Assembly (NCBI GenBank): GCA_904419835.1
Contig: CAJFTA010000091.1
Location: forward strand, 1-7,790
Origin: an uncultured Pseudoflavonifractor sp.
GTDB lineage: Bacteria; Bacillota; Clostridia; Oscillospirales; Oscillospiraceae
Reading direction: 5' to 3'
DNA length: 7,790 bases
Shown here in pieces: positions 1 through 5,948 of the stretch (position 1 is the first letter of the stretch; the number at the start of each line of letters is the position of its first letter). A program made the position numbers and the translations under genes. A model generated the notes under the pieces. It saw only the letters and a program-made list of their open reading frames with translations. It had not been told where the DNA came from and made no database searches.

Positions 1-1620
1 GGTGCCGTTGGGGTCGAATTTTCCGCCGCCCACGCCGTTGACTACCCCCAGACCGGCCATTTTCTGGACGTTGAAGTCGGTGGTGTCGGAGAATGTGGCT
101 CGCTGGGTGATGGTCTCGCCGGTCACCTTCTCGTAGAGCCTCACCGCCAGGGCGCAGAACTCGGCCCGGGTGGCGGCCTGAGTGTACCGGCTCTCGAAGC
201 TGTCGGGCACAATGCCGGCGACGGCGGCCTGGCTGAGCTGTCCCGCGGCCCAGGAGGAGGGCAGGTCCCCTTCCGCCGCCACGATGAAGGTCACCGGGAT
301 ATCGAAAGACTGGAACGTATCCCCGCCAATATGGGAACTGGTGAAGTTGCCCCGTACATGTTGGATATAGATACCGGGCTTCAGGCCGGTCTGGGGCTGC
401 ACGGTATAGGTGACGGTCTCGTGGGGCGCGATGCGTGCGCTCATGTGCCCGTGCGAATAGACGAACCCGCTCTTGCTCCACTCAACCCTTAATTCGGACG
501 TCCCGCTCAGGCTGATTTTATAGTCGTCCTCGTTGGTGAAGGAGATGCTGCGGGGAGCGGGCTGGACGTATCCCACCTCCACCGCGCCGAAGTCTATGGC
601 CTCCGCGCTCACAGTCACCCGGAAATTCGGAGTCTGCACGGTATAGGACAGATGCAGGTCGGCGCTGGCTCCCTCCTGGGTGGTGACGGTGACGGTCTCG
701 CTGTGTGTTCCATAGTCGCGCCCGGGTCTGGGTTCCACGGTAAAGGTACAGCTCTCTCCGGCTTCCAGAGTTCTGACGCTCGAACCGAGCCAGCTGTAGT
801 CGCTCTCCCAGTGGAATATCCAATCGGGGCGATCGTCAGGCAGTTTCAGAACGAGTGACCTGTCGCCGCTGTTGGTGACGGTGACAACCCTGGGTTCCGG
901 CTGATAGTCATTTCCTGTGAGAGTGGTGCCGAAGTCCACGGTGGAGGGACTCAGAGAGATGCTGTATCCGGGGATGGATTCTCCCTCATAGATGACGGAG
1001 TGGACGAAGTTCCGTGAGGACCAGTCTTCATAGCCGGTAGCCCCTTTGGGGATGACAAAAACGACCTCACCGCTGCCCTCGCGGTAGGCGGCGTAGGGAT
1101 TGAAATAGTACTCAGGGGCTACCATACCCTCCATATAGACGGTATCCAGTGCGCTGCTCCATCGAAAGGGATTATCCATCACCTTCACGCTGGCGGGGAT
1201 GGTGATCTCTCTCAGGGCGTCACAGCTTGCGAAGGCAAGTTCGTTGATGTAGATAAGACTTTCACTCAGTTTGACGTCGGACAGGGAGTTGCAATAAGCA
1301 AATGCTAACCTTCCAATCGAGATTACACTGTCCGGGACGGTCACGCCGGTGATGTTCGTCTCCTCAAAGGCCTTATCATCGATGACGGTCACAGGGTACT
1401 CCTGCCCGTTCTCATCGGTGACGGAGGCGGGGATGTCCGCGTAGGTGGAGCCGGCCAGGGATTCGTCATAGCGGGCCAGATGGGCACTGCCGTTTTCCCA
1501 CAGATTAAAGGTATAGGGGCCGACCTGGACGGTGGATTCCACAACCGATGCCGAGGCGGCGGGCATGAGGGAGAGGCACAGGCACAGGGCCAGCAGCAGG
1601 GAAAGAGCGCGCTTTTTCAT
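1..1620 (-). CDS. Secreted surface protein: BspA-type LRRs, two Ig/ASH-like domains, SLH anchor (C-terminus off the window)
   Basis: The minus frame is open from ATG at 1620 to the left edge: 540 codons, no stop, so the C-terminus is missing. Residues 1-24 are a signal peptide: basic start MKKR, a leucine/cysteine-rich core, and a probable signal peptidase I site after ASA, before SVVES. Residues about 75-165 hold roughly three BspA/Treponema-type leucine-rich repeats (for example VTVPDSVISIGRLAFAYC and ITIPASVKVM). Residues about 218-331 and 332-452 are two beta-rich domains, each opening with a 'V/I-DFG...G' strand and carrying a V-T/S-F/V-TN turn, as in ASH/choice-of-anchor D folds. From about 454 comes an SLH repeat (TRAEFCALAVRLYEKVTG), then the start of a second (FSDT ... 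LGVVNGVGGGKFDP). SLH repeats bind pyruvylated secondary cell-wall polymer, so the protein is probably displayed on the wall. The leucine-rich and Ig-like parts suggest adhesion or ligand binding; the ligand is unknown. AAGGAGGA sits 8 bases before the start. Confidence 0.9.
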   Translation of the reverse strand, partial: MKKRALSLLLALCLCLSLMPAASASVVESTVQVGPYTFNLWENGSAHLARYDESLAGSTYADIPASVTDENGQEYPVTVIDDKAFEETNITGVTVPDSVISIGRLAFAYCNSLSDVKLSESLIYINELAFASCDALREITIPASVKVMDNPFRWSSALDTVYMEGMVAPEYYFNPYAAYREGSGEVVFVIPKGATGYEDWSSRNFVHSVIYEGESIPGYSISLSPSTVDFGTTLTGNDYQPEPRVVTVTNSGDRSLVLKLPDDRPDWIFHWESDYSWLGSSVRTLEAGESCTFTVEPRPGRDYGTHSETVTVTTQEGASADLHLSYTVQTPNFRVTVSAEAIDFGAVEVGYVQPAPRSISFTNEDDYKISLSGTSELRVEWSKSGFVYSHGHMSARIAPHETVTYTVQPQTGLKPGIYIQHVRGNFTSSHIGGDTFQSFDIPVTFIVAAEGDLPSSWAAGQLSQAAVAGIVPDSFESRYTQAATRAEFCALAVRLYEKVTGETITQRATFSDTTDFNVQKMAGLGVVNGVGGGKFDPNGT

Positions 1621-1628
1621 ATGGGGGT

Positions 1629-1636
1629 TCCTCCTT
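1629..1636 (-). promoter_or_regulatory. Ribosome binding site of the SLH surface protein
   Basis: AAGGAGGA on the minus strand, 8 bases before ATG 1620. It fixes the start at the MKKR signal peptide. Confidence 0.85.
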
Positions 1637-1646
1637 CTTTCCGTTT

Positions 1647-1670
1647 TTTTCAGTATGGCACACCTGAAAA
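1647..1670. repeat. Inverted repeat in the leader of the surface-protein gene
   Basis: Arms TTTTCAG (1647-1653) and CTGAAAA (1664-1670) are perfect 7-bp complements around a 10-bp spacer. The dyad lies just downstream of the predicted promoter of the minus-strand gene, where an operator or a leader hairpin could act. Another TTTTCAG occurs at 1815-1821. Function is inferred from position only. Confidence 0.4.
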
Positions 1671-1676
1671 CGAAAG

Positions 1677-1704
1677 ACCATATGCGGGCTGCATAGTATT
1701 CCAA
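1677..1704 (-). promoter_or_regulatory. Putative sigma-A-type promoter for the surface protein
   Basis: On the minus strand, TTGGAA (1704-1699) is followed after 16 bases by TATGGT (1682-1677). Transcription would start near 1670 and leave a leader of about 50 nt. The -10 is imperfect, so this is a moderate call. Confidence 0.4.
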
Positions 1705-1730
1705 CTTTTTCTGCCCCGGCGGACATGAAA

Positions 1731-1917
1731 AAAGAAGCGGGCGCGGGACAGCCGGCAGCGCGCCCCGGGCGTTCTGCCGGCAGCGGCTGATTTCAAAAAA
1801 TTCCCTGACAAAAATTTTCAGACGCCCATCCCGCCGCACTCGGTCCGCTCCGGCGCGGATTTTTCCCCAGCCGCCAAAAAAAAGCGGGAAAAATCCCCCC
1901 TTTTGGGCAAGATGCAA
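1731..1917. other. Divergent intergenic region with inverted repeats, no gene seen
   Basis: No reading frame here has coding-like sequence. Three inverted repeats are visible. GCCGGCAG/CTGCCGGC lies at 1751-1758/1774-1781. A near-palindrome CTGACAAAAATTTTCAG lies at 1805-1821. An exact 11-bp pair GGATTTTTCCC/GGGAAAAATCC lies at 1857-1867/1886-1896, ending 21 bases before the PFOR -35 box. They could be operators or transcript hairpins; none matches a regulator site I can name. Confidence 0.5.
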
Positions 1918-1946
1918 TTTACAAACCGGCTGGAAGGTGGTAAAAT
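1918..1946 (+). promoter_or_regulatory. Promoter of the PFOR gene
   Basis: TTTACA (1918-1923) and TAAAAT (1941-1946) are separated by 17 bases, close to the housekeeping consensus. The predicted transcript starts near 1953, leaving a leader of about 55 nt before ATG 2008. This rules out the upstream in-frame ATG at 1903, which precedes the promoter. Confidence 0.75.
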
Positions 1947-1989
1947 ATCTGCGCTGAATCATTTAGAAGCCATTCACGCAAGTTCACAT

Positions 1990-1997
1990 AAGGAGGA
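1990..1997 (+). promoter_or_regulatory. Ribosome binding site deciding the PFOR start
   Basis: AAGGAGGA, 10 bases before ATG 2008. With the promoter at 1918-1946 it selects the start MARKLKTMDGN, the usual PFOR N-terminus, over the longer frame opening at 1903. Confidence 0.85.
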
Positions 1998-2007
1998 ATT
2001 GTTCAAA

Positions 2008-4527
2008 ATGGCGAGAAAACTCAAAACCATGGACGGCAATACCGCCGCGGCGCACGTATCCTATGCGTTCACCGAGGTGGCGGGCATCTACCCCATCACC
2101 CCGTCCAGCCCCATGGCCGACAACGTGGACCAGTGGGCCGCGGCCGGCCGCAAGAACATCTTCGGCGACACGGTCAAGGTCATCGAGATGCAGTCTGAGG
2201 CCGGCGCTGCCGGTACCGTCCACGGCTCCCTGGCCGCCGGCGCCCTGACCACCACCTACACCGCCTCTCAGGGCCTGCTGCTGATGATCCCCAACATGTA
2301 CAAGATCGCCGGCGAGCTGCTGCCCTGCGTGTTCCACGTCTCCGCCCGTACCGTGGCCGCCCAGTCCCTGAACATCTTCGGCGACCACTCCGACGTGATG
2401 GCCTGCCGCCAGACCGGCTTCGCCATGCTGGCCGAGACCAACCCCCAGGAGGTCATGGACCTGGGCGCCGTTGCCCACCTGGCCGCCATCAAGGGCCGCG
2501 TTCCCTTCCTGAACTTCTTCGACGGCTTCCGCACCTCCCACGAGATCCAGAAGATCGCCATCTGGGATTATGACGACCTGAAGGAAATGGTGGACATGGA
2601 CGCCGTGGAGGCCTTCCGCAAGCGGGCCCTCAACCCCGAGCGCCCCGTCATGCGCGGCTCCCACGAGAACGGCGACATCTTCTTCCAGCACCGCGAGGCC
2701 TGCAACAAGTACTACGACGCCCTCCCCGAGATCGTCGAGGAGTACATGGGCAAGGTCAACGCCAAGCTGGGCACCAACTATCAGCTGTTCAACTACTACG
2801 GCGCGCCCGACGCCGACCGCGTCATCATCGCCATGGGCTCCATCTGCGATGTGACCGAGGAAGTCATCGACTACCTGAACGCCCACGGCGAGAAGGTGGG
2901 CCTGGTGAAGGTCCGCCTGTACCGGCCCTTCCGCGCCGACAAGCTGCTGGCTGCCATCCCCGAGACCGCCAAGCACATCGCCGTGCTGGACCGCACCAAG
3001 GAGCCCGGCGCCCAGGGCGATCCTCTCTACCTGGACGTTGTCACCGCCTTCGCCAACGCCGGCCGTCAGGCCACCATCATCGGCGGCCGCTACGGCCTGG
3101 GCTCCAAGGACACCCCGCCCAAGAGCGTGTTCGCCGTCTATGAGGAGCTGCAGAAGGCCGAGCCCAAGCGCCAGTTCACCATCGGCATTGTGGACGACGT
3201 GACCAACACCTCCCTGGTGGAGCACGACTGCCCCAACACCGCCGCTGAGGGCACCATCGAGTGCAAGTTCTGGGGTCTGGGCGGCGACGGCACCGTCGGC
3301 GCCAACAAGAACTCCATCAAGATCATCGGCGACCACACCGACAAGTACGTCCAGGCCTACTTCCAGTACGACTCCAAGAAGACCGGCGGCGTGACCATCA
3401 GCCACCTGCGCTTCGGCGACAAGCCCATCAAGAGCCCCTACTACATCAACAAGGCCGACTTCGTGGCCTGCCACAACCCCTCCTACATCATCAAGGGCTT
3501 CCCCATGGTCCGCGACGTGAAGGACGGCGGCATCTTCCTCATCAACTGCCAGTGGTCCGCTGAGGAGCTGGACAAGCACATGCCCGCCGTGGCCAAGCGC
3601 TACATCGCCGAGCACAACGTCCAGGTCTACACCATCGACGCCATCGACCTGGCCGCCAAGATCGGCATGGGCAAGCGCACCAACACCATCCTTCAGTCCG
3701 CCTTCTTCTCCCTGGCCAAGGTCATGCCCCAGGAAGAGGCCATCCAGTACATGAAGGACGCCGCCACCCACTCCTACCTGAAGAAGGGCCAGGACATCGT
3801 GGACATGAACCACAAGGCCATCGACACCGGCGCCACCGCCTACAAGAAGTTCGATGTGCCCGCCTCCTGGGCCACCGCCGAGGACGAGACCGTTTCCGCC
3901 GAGCTGTCCGGCAAGCCCGAGCTGGTGAAGATGGTCAAGGAGATCCTGGAGCCCGTGGGCAAGATGGACGGCGACTCCCTGCCCGTCTCCGCCTTTGTGG
4001 ACCACGTGGACGGCACCTTCTGCCAGGGCGCTTCCGCCTATGAGAAGCGCGGCGTGGCCGTCATGGTCCCCACCTGGGATTCCTCCAAGTGCATCCAGTG
4101 CAACCAGTGCTCCTACGTCTGCCCCCACGCCACCATCCGTCCCTACGCCCTGACCGAGGAGGAGGCCGCCGCCGCCCCCGAGGCCGCCAAGATCGTGGAC
4201 GTGAAGGCCGGCAAGGGCAAGGGCGTGTATAAGTTCGCCATCGCCGTCAGCCCCCTGGATTGTATGGGCTGCGCCGTCTGCGCCAAGAACTGCCCCGTCC
4301 AGGCCCTGACCATGGTGCCCCAGGAGCAGGAGGCCGCCCAGCAGGGCGTGTTCGACTACATGGTGGCCAAGGTTGCCCCCAAGGCCGACATGGAGAGCAT
4401 CAAGACCGTCAAGGAGAGCCAGTTCAAGCAGCCCCTGCTGGAGTTCTCCGGCTCCTGCGCCGGCTGTGCCGAGACCGCCTATGCCCGCCTGGTCACCCAG
4501 GTCTGCGGCGACCCTGTTCGAGGATAA
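2008..4527 (+). CDS. nifJ: PFOR N-terminal part (839 residues as read)
   Basis: Residues 1-835 are normal PFOR; the last four (PVRG) are out of frame. The N-terminal domain carries YPITPSSP at 28-35. Thr31, Glu64 and Arg114 fall at the same numbers as the pyruvate and thiamine contacts described for D. africanus PFOR. A gamma-type domain follows around residues 425-620 (GDGTVGANKNSIKIIGD). The ferredoxin-like domain has two complete 4Fe-4S motifs: Cys695, 698, 701, 705 and Cys752, 755, 758, 762. The proximal-cluster motif CAGC is at 817-820. The product would keep the electron-exit clusters but lack the C-terminal part of the thiamine-binding domain, so oxidoreductase activity is not expected. 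Confidence 0.85.
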   Translation: MARKLKTMDGNTAAAHVSYAFTEVAGIYPITPSSPMADNVDQWAAAGRKNIFGDTVKVIEMQSEAGAAGTVHGSLAAGALTTTYTASQGLLLMIPNMYKIAGELLPCVFHVSARTVAAQSLNIFGDHSDVMACRQTGFAMLAETNPQEVMDLGAVAHLAAIKGRVPFLNFFDGFRTSHEIQKIAIWDYDDLKEMVDMDAVEAFRKRALNPERPVMRGSHENGDIFFQHREACNKYYDALPEIVEEYMGKVNAKLGTNYQLFNYYGAPDADRVIIAMGSICDVTEEVIDYLNAHGEKVGLVKVRLYRPFRADKLLAAIPETAKHIAVLDRTKEPGAQGDPLYLDVVTAFANAGRQATIIGGRYGLGSKDTPPKSVFAVYEELQKAEPKRQFTIGIVDDVTNTSLVEHDCPNTAAEGTIECKFWGLGGDGTVGANKNSIKIIGDHTDKYVQAYFQYDSKKTGGVTISHLRFGDKPIKSPYYINKADFVACHNPSYIIKGFPMVRDVKDGGIFLINCQWSAEELDKHMPAVAKRYIAEHNVQVYTIDAIDLAAKIGMGKRTNTILQSAFFSLAKVMPQEEAIQYMKDAATHSYLKKGQDIVDMNHKAIDTGATAYKKFDVPASWATAEDETVSAELSGKPELVKMVKEILEPVGKMDGDSLPVSAFVDHVDGTFCQGASAYEKRGVAVMVPTWDSSKCIQCNQCSYVCPHATIRPYALTEEEAAAAPEAAKIVDVKAGKGKGVYKFAIAVSPLDCMGCAVCAKNCPVQALTMVPQEQEAAQQGVFDYMVAKVAPKADMESIKTVKESQFKQPLLEFSGSCAGCAETAYARLVTQVCGDPVRG

Positions 4528-5530
4528 CGCCGAGCACGGCCTGGGCATCTACCTGGGCCAGAAGGCCATCCGCGACCGGCTGGCCGACAAGACCCGTGCG
4601 CTGCTGAATCTGGACTGGTGCACCGGCGCCATCAAGGAGGCCGGCCAGAAGTGGCTGGACACCATGCAGGACGGCGAGGCCAATGCCGAGGCCACCAAGG
4701 CCTATGTGGCCGCGCTGGAGGATGGCCTGTGCACCGTGGACGAGCTCCTTGCCAGCGACAAGGCCGAGATCCGCGCCTTTGGCGAGGAGCTGAAGGCCAA
4801 GGGCGAGACCCTGTGCCAGTGCGACGCCTGCAAGCTGGCTGCTGAGATCCTCCAGGAGAAGGAGTACCTGAGCAAGAAGTCCGTGTGGATCTTCGGCGGC
4901 GACGGCTGGGCCTACGACATCGGCTACGGCGGCCTGGACCACGTTCTGGCCTCCGGCGAGGACGTGAACGTCTTCGTGTTTGACACCGAGGTGTACTCCA
5001 ACACCGGCGGTCAGGCCTCCAAGTCCTCCAACATCGGCCAGGTGGCCCAGTTCGCCGCGGCCGGCAAGACCGTGGCCAAGAAGTCCCTGTCCGAGATCGT
5101 GATGCAGTACGGTTACGTCTACGTGGCCCAGGTGGCCATGGGCGCCAACCCCAACCAGACCCTGGCCGCCATCCGTGAGGCCGAGGCCTATCACGGTCCC
5201 TCCCTGGTCATCGGCTACGCCCCCTGCGAGATGCACTCCATCAAGGGCGGCATGAGCAACTGCCAGGTCGAGATGAAGAAGGCTGTCGAGTGCGGCTACT
5301 GGAATCTGTTCCGGTTCAACCCCGCGCTGAAGGCCGAGGGCAAGAACCCCTTCACCCTGGACTCCAAGGCCCCCGCCGGCGGCTATCAGGAGTTCCTGAT
5401 GAACGAGGCCCGTTACTCCTCCCTGACCCGGTCCTTCCCCGACCGCGCCAAGGAGCTCTTCGCCCGCAACGAGGAGTCCGCCAAGGAGCGTTACGAGCAT
5501 CTGACCAAGCTGATCGAGCTGTACAAGTAA
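4514..5530 (+). pseudogene. nifJ: PFOR C-terminal fragment (thiamine diphosphate domain), out of frame
   Basis: This 338-residue stretch resumes the PFOR sequence in the next frame. It holds the thiamine diphosphate/Mg motif GDGWAYDIG (4898-4924), the loop VYSNTGGQASKSS, and YAPCEMH, whose cysteine corresponds to the fourth proximal-cluster ligand (Cys1071 in D. africanus). It ends with EHLTKLIELYK and TAA at 5528-5530. There is no ribosome binding site at the junction. An in-frame ATG at 4481 lies inside the upstream coding sequence without a Shine-Dalgarno, so independent translation is unlikely. Confidence 0.8.
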
Positions 5531-5580
5531 TCGAAAAGCGTACGACACCCCCGGACGCAGATGCGTCCGGGGGTGTTTTT
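5512..5580 (+). repeat. Direct repeat, copy 1: PFOR last codons plus terminator
   Basis: These 69 bp cover the last PFOR codons (..IELYK stop), a 14-bp spacer and the terminator. They recur at 5747-5815, 235 bp downstream, with four differences: C/T at 5543, A/G at 5547 and GA/TC in the loop at 5560-5561. This is the parental copy because it is continuous with the gene. Confidence 0.9.
5545..5580 (+). terminator. Rho-independent terminator of PFOR
   Basis: A perfect 15-bp stem (5545-5559 with 5562-5576, loop core GA) is very GC-rich and runs into a T tract (5576-5580), 14 bases after the PFOR stop. The RNA loop will be wider than two bases because the innermost pairs cannot close. Confidence 0.92.
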
Positions 5581-5582
5581 GC

Positions 5583-5599
5583 GGCGGACTCCTCGTTGC
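5583..5599 (-). repeat. Inverted 17-bp copy of PFOR 3' coding sequence
   Basis: The reverse complement of 5583-5599 is GCAACGAGGAGTCCGCC, identical to 5466-5482 inside the PFOR tail. It sits just after the first terminator and immediately before a direct copy of the adjoining PFOR sequence at 5609-5636. Confidence 0.75.
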
Positions 5600-5608
5600 T
5601 GGGGGTGC

Positions 5609-5636
5609 GTCCGCCAAGGAGCGTTGCGAGCATCTG
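5609..5636 (+). repeat. Direct 28-bp partial copy of the PFOR tail
   Basis: Bases 5609-5636 match 5476-5503 with one difference (G for A). In the PFOR frame they read SAKERCEHL, where the gene has SAKERYEHL. The frame stays open from here through the insert and into the second copy of IELYK-stop at 5763-5765. Confidence 0.8.
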
Positions 5637-5746
5637 GAGGGGCCCCCAACACAGCCGTTGGGCTGTGTTGGGGAGAGGAGGCGCAGCGGCGTGAGGGAGG
5701 GGGACCGCCTGCGGGCCCCCGAGGGATACAGAGCTTGTGCCGACGA
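5637..5746. repeat. Hairpin-rich insert between the duplicated PFOR tail pieces
   Basis: About 110 bp occupy the place where the parental gene has only 8 bp. Two hairpins are visible. One is a perfect 13-bp stem CCCCAACACAGCC/GGCTGTGTTGGGG (5644-5656 and 5661-5673, loop GTTG). The other has 10-bp arms with one mismatch (5699-5708 and 5711-5720). There is no transposase, T tract or clear coding sequence. It resembles a small interspersed palindromic element; its identity is not established here. Confidence 0.5.
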
Positions 5747-5815
5747 GATCGAGCTGTACAAGTAATCGAAAAGCGTATGACGCCCCCGGACGCATCTGCG
5801 TCCGGGGGTGTTTTT
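5747..5815 (+). repeat. Direct repeat, copy 2 of PFOR last codons plus terminator
   Basis: Second copy of 5512-5580, 235 bp downstream, with four substitutions. It includes the IELYK codons, TAA at 5763-5765, the spacer and a working hairpin. Confidence 0.9.
5780..5815 (+). terminator. Second, duplicated rho-independent terminator
   Basis: The same stem as the PFOR terminator (5780-5794 with 5797-5811), now with one G-U pair and loop TC, followed by a T tract. It lies 14 bp before the -35 box of the next promoter, so it would insulate the MerR gene from PFOR read-through. Confidence 0.85.
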
Positions 5816-5828
5816 ATGTCTGCTGTTG

Positions 5829-5858
5829 TTGACGGAGGCCTACGCTGTCCTGTATGAT
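5829..5858 (+). promoter_or_regulatory. Upstream promoter P1 for the MerR-RDD gene
   Basis: TTGACG (5829-5834) and TATGAT (5853-5858) are separated by 18 bases. It is a good housekeeping-type promoter firing rightward, just after the second terminator and about 60 bp upstream of the MerR-type promoter. Confidence 0.55.
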
Positions 5859-5886
5859 AAAAATAGAGAAAAAACCCGCAAAAAGC

Positions 5887-5917
5887 TTGACTGTGAACCA
5901 GGTTCATACCTTATCCT
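5887..5917 (+). promoter_or_regulatory. MerR-type promoter and operator (19-bp spacer with central dyad)
   Basis: TTGACT (5887-5892) and TATCCT (5912-5917) are 19 bases apart. The spacer contains the perfect dyad TGAACC-A-GGTTCA (5894-5906). MerR-family regulators characteristically bind such dyads in overlong spacers and twist the DNA to activate transcription. With a MerR gene 31 bp downstream, autoregulation is the simple reading. Confidence 0.75.
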
Positions 5918-5948
5918 GAAGGCGACAACAAGGAAAGGCGGGAGGAAG

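Larger units (their letters stand above)
2008..5530 (+). pseudogene. nifJ: Pyruvate:ferredoxin (flavodoxin) oxidoreductase, broken by an internal ~110-bp loss and frameshift
   Basis: PFOR is a cytoplasmic enzyme that converts pyruvate, CoA and oxidised ferredoxin to acetyl-CoA, CO2 and reduced ferredoxin, using thiamine diphosphate and three [4Fe-4S] clusters. Both parts match the single-chain family, but they lie in different frames. The first reads to Gly834-Asp835 (4512), then four wrong residues and TAA at 4525-4527. The second resumes at CTG 4514 with LFEDNAEHGLG. Related enzymes have about 37 residues between these two points, so about 110 bp is absent, which also explains the frame change. 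The missing piece normally holds the TGCSSIWG motif, whose cysteine (Cys840 in the Desulfovibrio africanus enzyme) ligates the proximal cluster. The two parts sum to 1173 residues; about 1210 is expected if complete. Strong codon bias suggests an ancestrally highly expressed gene. The break could be a true deletion or an assembly artefact. Confidence 0.85.

Noticed and set aside
518..823. Short frames within the surface protein region
   Set aside because: They overlap the continuous signal-peptide-to-SLH frame on the minus strand and show no domain or ribosome binding site.
1903..2007. N-terminal extension of PFOR from ATG 1903
   Set aside because: It overlaps the promoter at 1918-1946, and the Shine-Dalgarno at 1990-1997 with the family N-terminus both point to ATG 2008.
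4510..4527. Programmed frameshift joining the two PFOR parts
   Set aside because: No slippery heptamer is seen at the junction, and about 37 conserved residues are absent, so frameshifting would not restore the enzyme.
1984..4548. Very long open frame antisense to PFOR (854 codons)
   Set aside because: It is the complement of PFOR with G/C third positions, giving a low-complexity G/L/V/H/D-rich translation with no recognisable domain.
4493..5761. Antisense open frame across the PFOR C-terminal part and duplicate region
   Set aside because: Same codon-bias shadow, made longer by the repeat region.
5512..5815. CRISPR-like or satellite array from the repeated hairpins
   Set aside because: There are only two copies, each with the PFOR stop codon and a T-tract terminator; this is a local duplication.
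5808..5948. Longer MerR protein starting at ATG 5808
   Set aside because: It would begin in the duplicated terminator and before both promoters; the MerR fold starts exactly at ATG 5949.
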